Shown: positions 1 through 6,558, counted from the stretch's first letter. The stretch: 6,745 nucleotides of DNA from Caulobacteraceae bacterium (GCA_947501315.1 CANMXH010000122.1:1-6745), one strand, 5' to 3'. Notes: generated from the letters alone by a model not told the origin. Made by a program: numbers and translations.

Positions 1-408
1 CATCCCGGCGGCAGGCTGGGAATGAGCCTGCAGAGTGTTCGCGACTGGATGGGCGACCGCCCGCCCGCCCCTGCGACCATTCCCCTTGCAGCGACCTTCG
101 CCGAGGTGGTGTCCGCCATCACCGAGGGGCGCAAGGGCGCAGCGGCGGTTCTGAATGATGACGGGACGCTGGCCGGGATCGTTACCGACGGAGACGTCCG
201 CCGGGCCTTCTCCCGCGACCTCAAGGGTCTGACCGCTGCCGACGTCATGAGCCCTGATCCCCGGATTATCGCCCCGGACGCCCGCATGAGCGATGCTGTC
301 GACCTGATGACCCAGAACAGGATCGCGACCCTGCTGGTCGTGGAGGCGAACCGTCCGGTTGCCATCGTCCACATCGCCGAACTCATGCAGGCCGGCTACG
401 TCGGCTAG
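1..408 (+). CDS. kdsD: Arabinose-5-phosphate isomerase (KdsD/KpsF type), C-terminal part only
   Basis: This is the 3' end of a gene that begins before the window. The frame is open from base 1 and its first residues read HPGGRLG. That is the conserved motif joining the sugar-isomerase (SIS) domain to the CBS pair in KdsD/KpsF proteins. The ATG at 22 is therefore internal, not the start. About 135 residues are visible. The first CBS domain carries GIVTDGDVRRAF (TDGD near 184-195), matching the GIFTDGDLRR signature of the family. A second CBS domain follows and ends in HIAELMQAG, equivalent to HMHDLLRAG in E. coli KdsD. The family interconverts ribulose-5-phosphate and arabinose-5-phosphate in the cytoplasm, the first step toward Kdo for lipopolysaccharide. 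The catalytic SIS domain is not in view, so a KpsF/GutQ-type paralogue cannot be excluded. Stop is TAG at 406-408. Confidence 0.85.
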   Translation, partial: HPGGRLGMSLQSVRDWMGDRPPAPATIPLAATFAEVVSAITEGRKGAAAVLNDDGTLAGIVTDGDVRRAFSRDLKGLTAADVMSPDPRIIAPDARMSDAVDLMTQNRIATLLVVEANRPVAIVHIAELMQAGYVG

Positions 409-411
409 CCG

Positions 412-472
412 GACCGACGCGCCCGGACGTCGGCACTGTCGGTCAGACCCGGGGAACCTCCGCTCCGGGAGG
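412..472 (+). terminator. Possible weak hairpins downstream of kdsD
   Basis: A 7-bp perfect inverted repeat (GACCGAC at 412-418, GTCGGTC at 438-444) starts three bases after the kdsD stop, with a 19-nt loop. A second short stem follows (CCTCC 457-461, GGAGG 468-472, 6-nt loop). Neither is followed by a T tract. Part of the first stem could instead pair with GTCGG at 429-433. They may help termination or RNA stability, but hairpins this size are common by chance in GC-rich DNA. Confidence 0.25.
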
Positions 473-524
473 CCCGTCAGACGGACGCCGGCTGGCGACG
501 GGCCGAAGCATGGGGCAATGAATA

Positions 525-548
525 CTTGACGTTGACGTAAACGTAGGG
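525..548 (+). promoter_or_regulatory. Phased triple-ACGT palindrome, likely LiuR-like operator/promoter of the beta-oxidation operon
   Basis: Three ACGT tetramers start at 529, 535 and 541, exactly 6 bp apart. Positions 529-544 form a 16-bp palindrome centred between 536 and 537, with seven of eight base pairs matching. The element lies about 50 bp upstream of the thiolase ATG. From memory, sites with paired ACGT cores are bound by MerR-family LiuR regulators of fatty-acid and branched-chain amino-acid catabolism in proteobacteria; that assignment is inference. Two overlapping TTGACG hexamers (526-531 and 532-537) could serve as a -35 element, so a bound regulator would sit on the promoter. 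I see no convincing -10 box; TTTGTG at 549-554 is the only candidate at 17-bp spacing. Confidence 0.6.
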
Positions 549-582
549 TTTGTGACGGGAACACGCAGAATCCGTCCTTATT

Positions 583-586
583 GGAG
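583..586 (+). promoter_or_regulatory. Ribosome binding site of the thiolase gene
   Basis: GGAG lies 10 nt before the ATG at 597. It supports 597 rather than the in-frame GTG at 552. The GTG start would add 15 residues (rich in Arg and Pro) that thiolases lack, and it would sit immediately after the ACGT operator. Confidence 0.55.
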
Positions 587-596
587 ACCGACTCCC

Positions 597-1802
597 ATGG
601 CCGAAGCCTATATCTATGACGCGGTCCGCACCCCGCGCGGCAAGGGCAAGAAGGATGGCTCCCTGCATGAGATCACCGGCCTGAGCCTGGCGACCCAGGT
701 GCTGGAAGCCCTGCGGGATCGCAACGACCTCGACACGTCCAGGGTCGATGACGTCATTCTCGGCTGCGTCTCGCCGGTGGGCGAACAGGGCGCGGATATC
801 GCGCGTACGGCGGTGCTTTCGGCCGGATGGGCCCAGACGGTGGCCGGCGTCCAGATCAACCGCTTCTGCGCCTCCGGCCTCGAGGCCGTGAACATGGCCG
901 CAGCCAAGGTGAAGTCCGGCGAGGCCGATTTCGCTGTCGGCGGGGGCATTGAGGCCATGAGCCGGGTTCCGATGGGCTCGGACGGCGGCGCCTGGCCGGT
1001 CGATCCGACCTCGGCCTTCCCGACCTATTTCGTGCCCCAGGGCGTCTCGGCCGACATGATCGCCACGAAATATGGCTTCAGCCGCGACGACGTCGACGCC
1101 TATTCCATGGAAAGCCACAGGCGCGCCGCGGCCGCCTGGGCCGACGGCCGGTTCTCGAAATCGGTCATCGCCGTCAAAAACCAGCTCGGCCTGGTCCAGC
1201 TGGACCGTGACGAGACCATCCGCCCCAACACCGACATGCAGTCACTGGGCGCCCTGAACCCGTCCTTCGCCATGATGGGCGAGATGGCTTTCGACGCCGT
1301 GATCAACCAGCGCTACCCCGAGGTCGAACGGGTCAGTCACGTCCACACACCCGGCAACTCCTCGGGCATCGTTGACGGTTCGGCCGGGGTGCTGATCGGC
1401 ACGCTGGAAGCCGGCGAGGCCATGGGCCTCAAGCCCCGCGCCCGAATCGTCGGTGCCGCCTCGATCGGTTCCGAACCTTCGATCATGCTGACCGGCCCCG
1501 AGTTCGTGACGAAGAAGCTCCTGGCCAAACTGGGCATGACCACCGCCGACATCGACGTCTGGGAGCTGAACGAGGCCTTCGCCGCCGTTGTGCTGCGCTA
1601 CATGCAGGCGCTCGATATCCCGCACGACAAGATGAACGTGAATGGCGGCGGCATCTCCATGGGCCACCCGCTGGGCGCCACCGGCGCCATGATCACCGGC
1701 ATCGCCCTCGACGAGCTGGAGCGGTCGAACAAGTCCACCGCCCTGATCACCCTGTGCATCGGCGGCGGCATGGGTACCGCCACCGTCATCGAACGCGTCT
1801 GA
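597..1802 (+). CDS. Acetyl-CoA C-acyltransferase (thiolase) of beta-oxidation
   Basis: This 401-residue protein is full length for the thiolase family. It should cleave 3-ketoacyl-CoA with CoA to give acetyl-CoA and a shortened acyl-CoA, as a cytoplasmic enzyme. The N-terminus (AYIYDAVRTPRGK) is typical. The acyl-accepting nucleophile is Cys91 in NRFCASGLEA. NEAFA is at 325-329. The catalytic His357 lies in GGGISMGHPLGATGA, and the proton-shuttling Cys387 lies in CIGGGMG. The usual TAGN loop reads TPGNSSG (251-257). The ATG at 597 is preferred because family homology starts there and GGAG lies upstream. It is the first gene of an apparent operon with the FadB/FadJ-like gene. That pairing favours a degradative ketoacyl-CoA thiolase (FadA/FadI-like) over the biosynthetic acetoacetyl-CoA thiolase PhaA, but sequence alone does not settle chain-length preference. 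Confidence 0.93.
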   Translation: MAEAYIYDAVRTPRGKGKKDGSLHEITGLSLATQVLEALRDRNDLDTSRVDDVILGCVSPVGEQGADIARTAVLSAGWAQTVAGVQINRFCASGLEAVNMAAAKVKSGEADFAVGGGIEAMSRVPMGSDGGAWPVDPTSAFPTYFVPQGVSADMIATKYGFSRDDVDAYSMESHRRAAAAWADGRFSKSVIAVKNQLGLVQLDRDETIRPNTDMQSLGALNPSFAMMGEMAFDAVINQRYPEVERVSHVHTPGNSSGIVDGSAGVLIGTLEAGEAMGLKPRARIVGAASIGSEPSIMLTGPEFVTKKLLAKLGMTTADIDVWELNEAFAAVVLRYMQALDIPHDKMNVNGGGISMGHPLGATGAMITGIALDELERSNKSTALITLCIGGGMGTATVIERV

Positions 1803-1807
1803 GCACG

Positions 1808-1819
1808 GGAACACCGATG
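1808..1819 (+). repeat. Translation start box, copy 1 (shared with the next gene)
   Basis: The 12-mer GGAACACCGATG covers the Shine-Dalgarno end, spacer and ATG of the DJ-1 family gene. The identical 12-mer occurs at the start of the FadB/FadJ-like gene (2497-2508). Flanking bases differ. Confidence 0.6.
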
Positions 1820-2488
1820 CAGATCGGATTCGTCCTGTTTCCGAACGTCACGCAGCTGGATTTCACCGGTCCGCTGCAGATGCTGCATCGCGTCCCGGGC
1901 GCAACGACCCACATCCTCGCCCGGACACTCGCGCCGGTCCCGTCCGACTGCGGACTGGGGCTCGTCCCGACCGGCACCTTCGCCCAGGCCCCGGTGCTGG
2001 ACATGATCTGCGTCCCCGGCGGGTTCGGCGTCGGCGCGGCCATCAGGGATGAGGAGACACTGGCGTTCGTTCGTGCGGCGGGACAGTCCGCCCGCTACGT
2101 CACGTCCGTCTGCACCGGAGCCTTTTTGCTGGGCGCAGCCGGGTTGCTGCGGGGGCGGCGGGCGACGACGCACTGGGCCTATCATCACCTGCTGCCGTTG
2201 GTCGGTGCGATCCCGCAGCAAGGGCGGGTGGTTCGTGACGGCGACGTCTTTACCGGCGGGGGCGTTACGGCCGGCATCGATTTCGCCCTGACCGTGGCGG
2301 CCGAGATCGCCTCGCCGCAAGCCGCCCAGCGCATCCAGCTGGCAACGGAATACGACCCCGAGCCGCCCTTTGCCGCCGGATCGCCCGACCGCGCACCGGT
2401 CGAGGTCTCGGACGAACTCAAAGCCTTCTACGCGGTGCGTGCCGCGGAATTCAAAAACGAAATTTCGGCCGCCCTGGCTGCCGCCTGA
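1817..2488 (+). CDS. DJ-1/PfpI family protein, isonitrile hydratase-like
   Basis: This 223-residue cytoplasmic protein has the class I glutamine amidotransferase-like (DJ-1/PfpI) fold. It closely resembles Pseudomonas isonitrile hydratase (InhA, about 228 aa), which hydrates isonitriles to N-substituted formamides. Visible family marks are FPNVTQLDFTGP with Asp15, VPGGFG, the nucleophile region SVCTGAFLLGAAGLL with Cys99-Thr100, TTHW, GGGVTAGIDFAL and EYDPEPPF. Asp15 and Cys99 correspond to the Asp and Cys reported as essential in InhA. The start at 1817 has GGGAA five bases upstream and gives an N-terminus matching the family. An upstream in-frame extension would overlap the thiolase and is rich in Arg/His. 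There is no AraC-type DNA-binding domain, so it is not a GlxA/FtrA-like regulator. It sits 14 nt after the thiolase and 17 nt before the FadB/FadJ-like gene, so it is probably co-transcribed. The true substrate is unknown; glyoxalase- or deglycase-like activity is an alternative. Confidence 0.85.
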   Translation: MQIGFVLFPNVTQLDFTGPLQMLHRVPGATTHILARTLAPVPSDCGLGLVPTGTFAQAPVLDMICVPGGFGVGAAIRDEETLAFVRAAGQSARYVTSVCTGAFLLGAAGLLRGRRATTHWAYHHLLPLVGAIPQQGRVVRDGDVFTGGGVTAGIDFALTVAAEIASPQAAQRIQLATEYDPEPPFAAGSPDRAPVEVSDELKAFYAVRAAEFKNEISAALAAA

Positions 2489-2496
2489 AACCCGAA

Positions 2497-2508
2497 GGAA
2501 CACCGATG
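2497..2508 (+). repeat. Translation start box, copy 2
   Basis: This is the second copy of GGAACACCGATG. Here the preceding bases extend the Shine-Dalgarno to AAGGA (2495-2499), six bases from the ATG at 2506. Confidence 0.6.
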
Positions 2509-4683
2509 GAAAACTTCAAGATCGACGTGGATGCCGACGGCATCGCCCTGATCACCTTCGACGTCCCCGGGCGGTCGATGAACACCCTGACCTCGGGCGT
2601 GATGGCCGAGATCCCGCAATGGATCGAACGCGTGAAGACCGACGACGCCATCAAGGGTGCCGTCCTGACTTCGGGCAAGGCGAGCGGCTTCTGCGCCGGC
2701 GCTGACCTGGGCGACATGGCCGGCGGCATGCTGGCCGGTGGTTCGCTGCAGGAAGCCTATGATGCGGGCTGGAAGCTGAACGGGGCCCTGCGCGCGCTGG
2801 AAACCTGCGGCAAGCCGGTCGCCGCGGCGATCAACGGCCTGGCGCTGGGCGGCGGTCTGGAACTGACGCTGGCGTGCCACTATCGCGTGGTCGCCGATGA
2901 CTCGAAGATCCAGCTCGGCCTGCCGGAGATCAAGGTCGGCCTCTTCCCCGGCGGCGGCGGCACCCAGCGGCTGACGCGCCTGATCGGCGTTCAGGCGGCG
3001 ATGACGGCGATGAGCGCCGGCTCGTCCTGGCGTCCGAACGATGCCAAGGGCGCAGGCGTGGTCCATGAAGTGGTCGCCAGGGGCACCGAGATCGACGCCG
3101 CAAAGGCGTGGATCAAGGGCGGCGGCAAGGCCGTGCAGCCCTGGGACGACAAGGGCTTCAAACAGCCCGGTGGCGGCCCCTACCACCCCGCCGGCATCCA
3201 GAGTTTCCTCGTCGGCAACGCCATGCTGCGCAAACAGTCCTACGGGAACTATCCCGCCGTGCTGAACCTGATGAAGGCCGTCTATGAGGGGATTCAGGTC
3301 CCCATGGACGCGGCCCTGCGCATCGAGACACGCTACTTCATCAAGACCCTGATGACGCCCCAGGCCCAGGCCATGATCCGCTCGCTGTTCCTGAGCAAAC
3401 AGGAGCTCGACAAGGGCGCTGTCCGCCCGGCAGGCGTGCCGAAGTCGGATCCGAAGAAGGTCACCGTCATCGGCGCCGGCATGATGGGCGCAGGCATTGC
3501 CTATGTGCAGGCCCTGGCCGGGATCGAGACCATCCTGATCGACCGCACCCAGGAAGACGCCGACAAGGGCAAGGCCCACGTGGCCGACCTGCTGAAGAAG
3601 CGTCTGTCCAAGGGCCAGATCACCCAGGACAAGTTTGACGCCCTGCTGGGTTCGGTCACCGCGACGACCGACTACGACCTGATCAAGGGCTCGGACCTGG
3701 TCATCGAGGCCGTGTTCGAGAACCGCGAGATCAAGGCGGATGTGACGAAGCGCGCCGAGGCCCAGCTGGCCCCCGGTGCCGTGTTCGGCTCCAACACCTC
3801 GACCCTGCCGATCACCGGCCTGGCCGAGGCCAGCGTCCGGCCCGAAGACTTCATCGGCATCCACTTCTTCTCGCCCGTCGACAAGATGATGCTGGTCGAG
3901 GTCATCCTGGGCGAGAAGACCGGCGAGGCGGCGATCGCCAGGTCGCTGGACTACATCATGAAGATCAAGAAGACCCCGATCGTCGTCAACGACGGCCGCG
4001 GCTTCTACACCTCGCGCTGCTTCGGCACCTATGTCGCCGAGGGTATGGCCATGCTGGAAGAGGGCTATGCCCCCGCCCTGATCGACAACATCGGCCGCAT
4101 GACCGGCATGCCGCGCGGGCCGCTGGAAATGCACGACGACGTGGCCCTGGACCTGTCGGTCAAGATCGCCAGACAGACCGCACTCGACCTCGGCGACAGA
4201 TACCAGCCCCTGCCCGGCTCTCAGATCGTCCAGAAGATGGTCGAGGATCTCGGCCGCTACGGCCGCAAGAACGGCATGGGCTTCTATGACTACGACCAGA
4301 AGCCCAAGAAGATCTGGGCGGGTCTGGCCGAGTTGGCTCCGGTGAAGATCAATGACTCCACGCCGGAGCTGGTCGAGGACCAGAAGCAGCGCCTGCTGTA
4401 CCGTCAGGCCGTCGAGGTCGCGCGCTGCTGGGAAGAGGGCGTCATCGACGACCCGCGCGAGGCAGACGTCGGCGCCATCCTGGCCTGGGGTTTCGCGCCC
4501 TGGACCGGCGGGCCGATCACCATGATCGACCAGACGGGGCTGAAAGCGTTCGTGGCCCAGGCGGACGACTATGCCGCCCGTTACGGCGACCGCTTCAAGG
4601 TGCCGCAGCTGCTGCGCGACATGGCCGCGAAGGGTGAGACCTTCTACGGAAACTTCGCCGGGAAGCAGAAGGCCGCAGCCTAG
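2506..4683 (+). CDS. Bifunctional enoyl-CoA hydratase / 3-hydroxyacyl-CoA dehydrogenase (FadB/FadJ type)
   Basis: This 725-residue protein matches the alpha subunit of the trifunctional fatty-acid oxidation complex (E. coli FadB 729, FadJ 714). The N-terminal crotonase domain (about 1-190) has the oxyanion-hole segment SGFCAGADL. It also has both catalytic glutamates, Glu119 in LALGGGLELTLA and Glu141 in GLPEIKVGLFPGGGGTQR. A linker leads to the NAD-binding Rossmann domain, with GAGMMGAG at 323-330. The dehydrogenase catalytic His453 is in GIHFFSPVDKMMLVE, with Glu465 as its partner. The C-terminal dehydrogenase domains follow, ending around GFAPWTGGP. The loop usually reading NxPGFxxNR is NDGRGFYTSR here, a variant I believe occurs in some bacterial FadB homologues. 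The protein hydrates trans-2-enoyl-CoA and oxidises the L-3-hydroxyacyl-CoA, passing 3-ketoacyl-CoA to the thiolase encoded at the start of the operon. I cannot choose between FadB and FadJ. Confidence 0.95.
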   Translation: MENFKIDVDADGIALITFDVPGRSMNTLTSGVMAEIPQWIERVKTDDAIKGAVLTSGKASGFCAGADLGDMAGGMLAGGSLQEAYDAGWKLNGALRALETCGKPVAAAINGLALGGGLELTLACHYRVVADDSKIQLGLPEIKVGLFPGGGGTQRLTRLIGVQAAMTAMSAGSSWRPNDAKGAGVVHEVVARGTEIDAAKAWIKGGGKAVQPWDDKGFKQPGGGPYHPAGIQSFLVGNAMLRKQSYGNYPAVLNLMKAVYEGIQVPMDAALRIETRYFIKTLMTPQAQAMIRSLFLSKQELDKGAVRPAGVPKSDPKKVTVIGAGMMGAGIAYVQALAGIETILIDRTQEDADKGKAHVADLLKKRLSKGQITQDKFDALLGSVTATTDYDLIKGSDLVIEAVFENREIKADVTKRAEAQLAPGAVFGSNTSTLPITGLAEASVRPEDFIGIHFFSPVDKMMLVEVILGEKTGEAAIARSLDYIMKIKKTPIVVNDGRGFYTSRCFGTYVAEGMAMLEEGYAPALIDNIGRMTGMPRGPLEMHDDVALDLSVKIARQTALDLGDRYQPLPGSQIVQKMVEDLGRYGRKNGMGFYDYDQKPKKIWAGLAELAPVKINDSTPELVEDQKQRLLYRQAVEVARCWEEGVIDDPREADVGAILAWGFAPWTGGPITMIDQTGLKAFVAQADDYAARYGDRFKVPQLLRDMAAKGETFYGNFAGKQKAAA

Positions 4684-4694
4684 GCTGCAGGTAT

Positions 4695-4730
4695 GGAGCC
4701 GCCGGCTTGACGCCGGCGGCATTCGGCTCC
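4695..4730 (+). terminator. Strong GC hairpin ending the beta-oxidation operon
   Basis: A 9-bp perfect stem (GCCGCCGGC at 4698-4706, GCCGGCGGC at 4712-4720) with a 5-nt loop TTGAC starts 14 bases after the FadB/FadJ-like stop. A competing outer arm also exists, GGAGCCG (4695-4701) with CGGCTCC (4724-4730), enclosing a shortened inner CCGGC/GCCGG stem and a 7-nt bulge. No T tract follows. It is probably a GC-rich terminator or 3' end stabiliser; read-through into the amidohydrolase gene remains possible. Confidence 0.55.
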
Positions 4731-4761
4731 ACCCGTCGCTCCTGAAACCGGGAGCCGCTGC

Positions 4762-6438
4762 ATGATCCGTCCCCTCACCCTCGCCCTTCTGCTCGCGTCC
4801 GCCGCCTGGAGCGCCGAGGCGCAGGAGCTGCTGATCCGGGGCGGGACGATCTACACCGGCGTGGCCGCGCAGCCGACAGCCGAGGTAGTCCTCGTGCAGG
4901 ACGGAAGGATCGCCTACGTCGGCGCCGAGGCGGGGCTTCCGGCATTCGCATACGCCGAGACGGTCGACCTCCGGGGCGCAACGATGTTCCCCGGCTTCAC
5001 GGACGGCCACGCCCACCTCGACGGCATCGGCTGGCGGGAGCTGACGCTAAACCTTGAAGGCTCGGCCTCGGTGGCCGAGGCCATGGCGCGCCTGTCGGCC
5101 TGGGCCGAAGCCCATCCCGAGGGACCCATCGTCGGCCGTGGCTGGATCGAGACCCACTGGCCGGAAGCGCGTTTCCTGACCGCCGCCGACCTCGACGCCG
5201 CCGCGCCAGGGCGGATCGTGCTGCTGGGCCGGTCGGACGGCCACGCCGTGGTCGCATCCACGCCCGCCCTGCTCGCCGCCGGCATCGACGCCGAGACCGT
5301 CGCACCGTCGGGCGGGGAGATCCTCAAGGGCACCGACGGCCGGCCGACCGGCCTGCTGGTCGATGCCGCCGAGCAACTGGTAGCCGGCCTGCTGCCGCAG
5401 ACCGATCCCGAGGCCCTGCGCGACGCCTATCGCGCCGGCTTCCGCGTCGAGGCCGCCTATGGCTGGACCGGCGTCCATTTCATGAGCGCGCCCTGGCGGG
5501 ACATTCCCCTGCTCGAGGCCATGGCCGAGGCGGGCGAAGCGCCTTTGCGCATCTACAACAGCGTCACCCCCGACGGCGCCGCCGCCCTGATCGCGGGCGG
5601 CCCGCGCAGCGTCGCCGACGGCCGGATCATCACCCGGGCGATCAAATATTATGCGGACGGAGCCCTCGGCTCGCGCGGCGCAGCCCTGTTAGAACCCTAT
5701 GCCGACCGCCCCGAAACCAGTGGCCTGATGCAGATCACGGGCGACGAGATCATCCCCCTGTACGAGGCGGCCCTGCGCGGCGGCATCCAGATCGCGACCC
5801 ATGCGATCGGTGACCGGGGCAACGCTTCGGTGGCGGAATGGTACCAGCAGGCCCTGAACGCCGTGCCCGCCGCTGACCGGCCCCACGGCGCCGACGTGCG
5901 CTGGCGCATCGAACACGCCCAGATCCTGCGGCCGTCCGACTATCGCTGGTTCCAGCATCTGCCGATCATCGCCTCGATGCAGCCCAGTCACGCGATCGGA
6001 GACCTGCATTTCGCCCCGGCCCGGCTCGGCGACGCCCGGCTGGACGGGGCCTATGCCTGGCATAGTCTGGTCGACATGGGGGTGATCGTCGTCGGGGGAT
6101 CGGATGCCCCGGTGGAGCGCGGCGACCCGCTGATCGAGTTCTACGCGGCCGTCGCCCGCGCCGATCTGGAAGGCTTCCAGGGCCCCGACTGGCGCCCCGG
6201 CGAGGCCGTCGACCGGGCCACGGCCCTGAAGATGTTCACCCTCTGGCCGGCGTACGCCAGCTTCCGGGAGGCCGAGCTGGGCACGATCGAGGTCGGCAAA
6301 CGGGCCGACTTCACGGCCTTTTCGGTCGATCTGATGACCGCGCCCGTCGCCGATATTCCCAATGGCCGGGCGACCCTGACCGTGGTGGACGGCGTGGTGG
6401 TCTATCGGGCAGAAAGCCCCGTGCGCATCGCGCCTTGA
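4762..6438 (+). CDS. Exported YtcJ-like metal-dependent amidohydrolase (Amidohydro_3)
   Basis: This 558-residue protein is of the YtcJ/NfdA type within the amidohydrolase superfamily. Residues 1-20 look like a Sec signal peptide: Arg3, a hydrophobic core TLALLLASAAW, then AEA with cleavage predicted before Gln21. The mature enzyme should be periplasmic or membrane-anchored, although there is no lipobox cysteine. The N-terminal beta-sandwich begins LLIRGGTIYTG. The TIM-barrel metal ligands appear as His83 and His85 (GFTDGHAHLDG), His347 (THAIGDRGN), His385 (RIEHAQIL) and Asp448 (GGSDAPVERGDP). The conserved KYYADGALGSRGAAL stretch holds Lys295. The C-terminus ends in the usual GKRADFTAFS...VVDGVVVYR segment. 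Substrates of this family are diverse (N-formyl or N-acyl amides, cyclic amides), and none can be assigned. GGGAG lies 7 nt before the ATG. It follows the beta-oxidation operon by 78 nt across a hairpin, so a functional link is not implied. Confidence 0.9.
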   Translation: MIRPLTLALLLASAAWSAEAQELLIRGGTIYTGVAAQPTAEVVLVQDGRIAYVGAEAGLPAFAYAETVDLRGATMFPGFTDGHAHLDGIGWRELTLNLEGSASVAEAMARLSAWAEAHPEGPIVGRGWIETHWPEARFLTAADLDAAAPGRIVLLGRSDGHAVVASTPALLAAGIDAETVAPSGGEILKGTDGRPTGLLVDAAEQLVAGLLPQTDPEALRDAYRAGFRVEAAYGWTGVHFMSAPWRDIPLLEAMAEAGEAPLRIYNSVTPDGAAALIAGGPRSVADGRIITRAIKYYADGALGSRGAALLEPYADRPETSGLMQITGDEIIPLYEAALRGGIQIATHAIGDRGNASVAEWYQQALNAVPAADRPHGADVRWRIEHAQILRPSDYRWFQHLPIIASMQPSHAIGDLHFAPARLGDARLDGAYAWHSLVDMGVIVVGGSDAPVERGDPLIEFYAAVARADLEGFQGPDWRPGEAVDRATALKMFTLWPAYASFREAELGTIEVGKRADFTAFSVDLMTAPVADIPNGRATLTVVDGVVVYRAESPVRIAP

Positions 6439-6463
6439 TGCGCCGGGGCGTTCCGCCTAAGGC
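6432..6463 (+). terminator. Possible weak nested hairpin after the amidohydrolase
   Basis: GCCTT (6432-6436, overlapping the stop codon) can pair with AAGGC (6459-6463), enclosing a small GGCG/CGCC stem at 6447-6457. No T tract follows. With only 38 nt between the amidohydrolase stop and the tRNA, this could be a weak terminator or simply chance. Confidence 0.2.
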
Positions 6464-6476
6464 TTCGTTCGGCTCC

Positions 6477-6550
6477 GCGGGCGTGATGTAGTGGTAGCCT
6501 GAAAGCTTCCCAAGCTTTTCGTGCGGGTTCGATTCCCGCCGCCCGCTCCA
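6477..6550 (+). tRNA. tRNA-Gly, anticodon CCC (reads GGG)
   Basis: The 74-nt sequence folds into a complete cloverleaf. The acceptor stem GCGGGCG/CGCCCGC has seven perfect pairs. The anticodon stem AAAGC/GCTTT is perfect around the loop TTCCCAA, with the CCC anticodon at 6509-6511. The T stem GCGGG/CCCGC is perfect with a TTCGATT loop. The variable loop is 4 nt, the discriminator is T, and CCA is encoded. The overall form matches bacterial tRNA-Gly(CCC). The D stem (ATGT/GCCT) is weak: one mismatch (T-C) and one G-T wobble, with the normal AGTGGTA loop. I see no clear own promoter in the 38 nt before it, so it may be partly transcribed with the amidohydrolase gene. Confidence 0.95.
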
Positions 6551-6558
6551 GCCACAGC

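Noticed and set aside
552..596. An N-terminal extension of the thiolase from GTG at 552
   Set aside because: The extra 15 residues match nothing expected in thiolases. The ATG at 597 has an upstream GGAG and starts at the conserved N-terminus.
1598..2503. A 301-codon minus-strand open frame opposite the DJ-1 family gene
   Set aside because: It shows the same GC-driven antisense effect. It has no family motif or ribosome binding site, while the plus-strand protein has catalytic residues in place.
4707..4735. TTGACG at 4707-4712 as a -35 box for the amidohydrolase gene
   Set aside because: It lies mostly in the loop of a strong hairpin, and no TA-rich -10 hexamer occurs at 16-18 bp spacing (the bases there are C-rich).
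2428..5016. An 862-codon open frame on the minus strand opposite the FadB/FadJ-like gene
   Set aside because: It is the antisense shadow of a high-GC coding region. Its translation is low-complexity (rich in His, Gly, Asp, Arg, Leu) with no recognisable domain, and it covers several well-supported plus-strand features.
6477..6550. The tRNA gene as an integration site for a mobile element
   Set aside because: No integrase gene, no repeated tRNA 3' end and no compositional break is visible. The downstream neighbour is an ordinary chromosomal-type gene.
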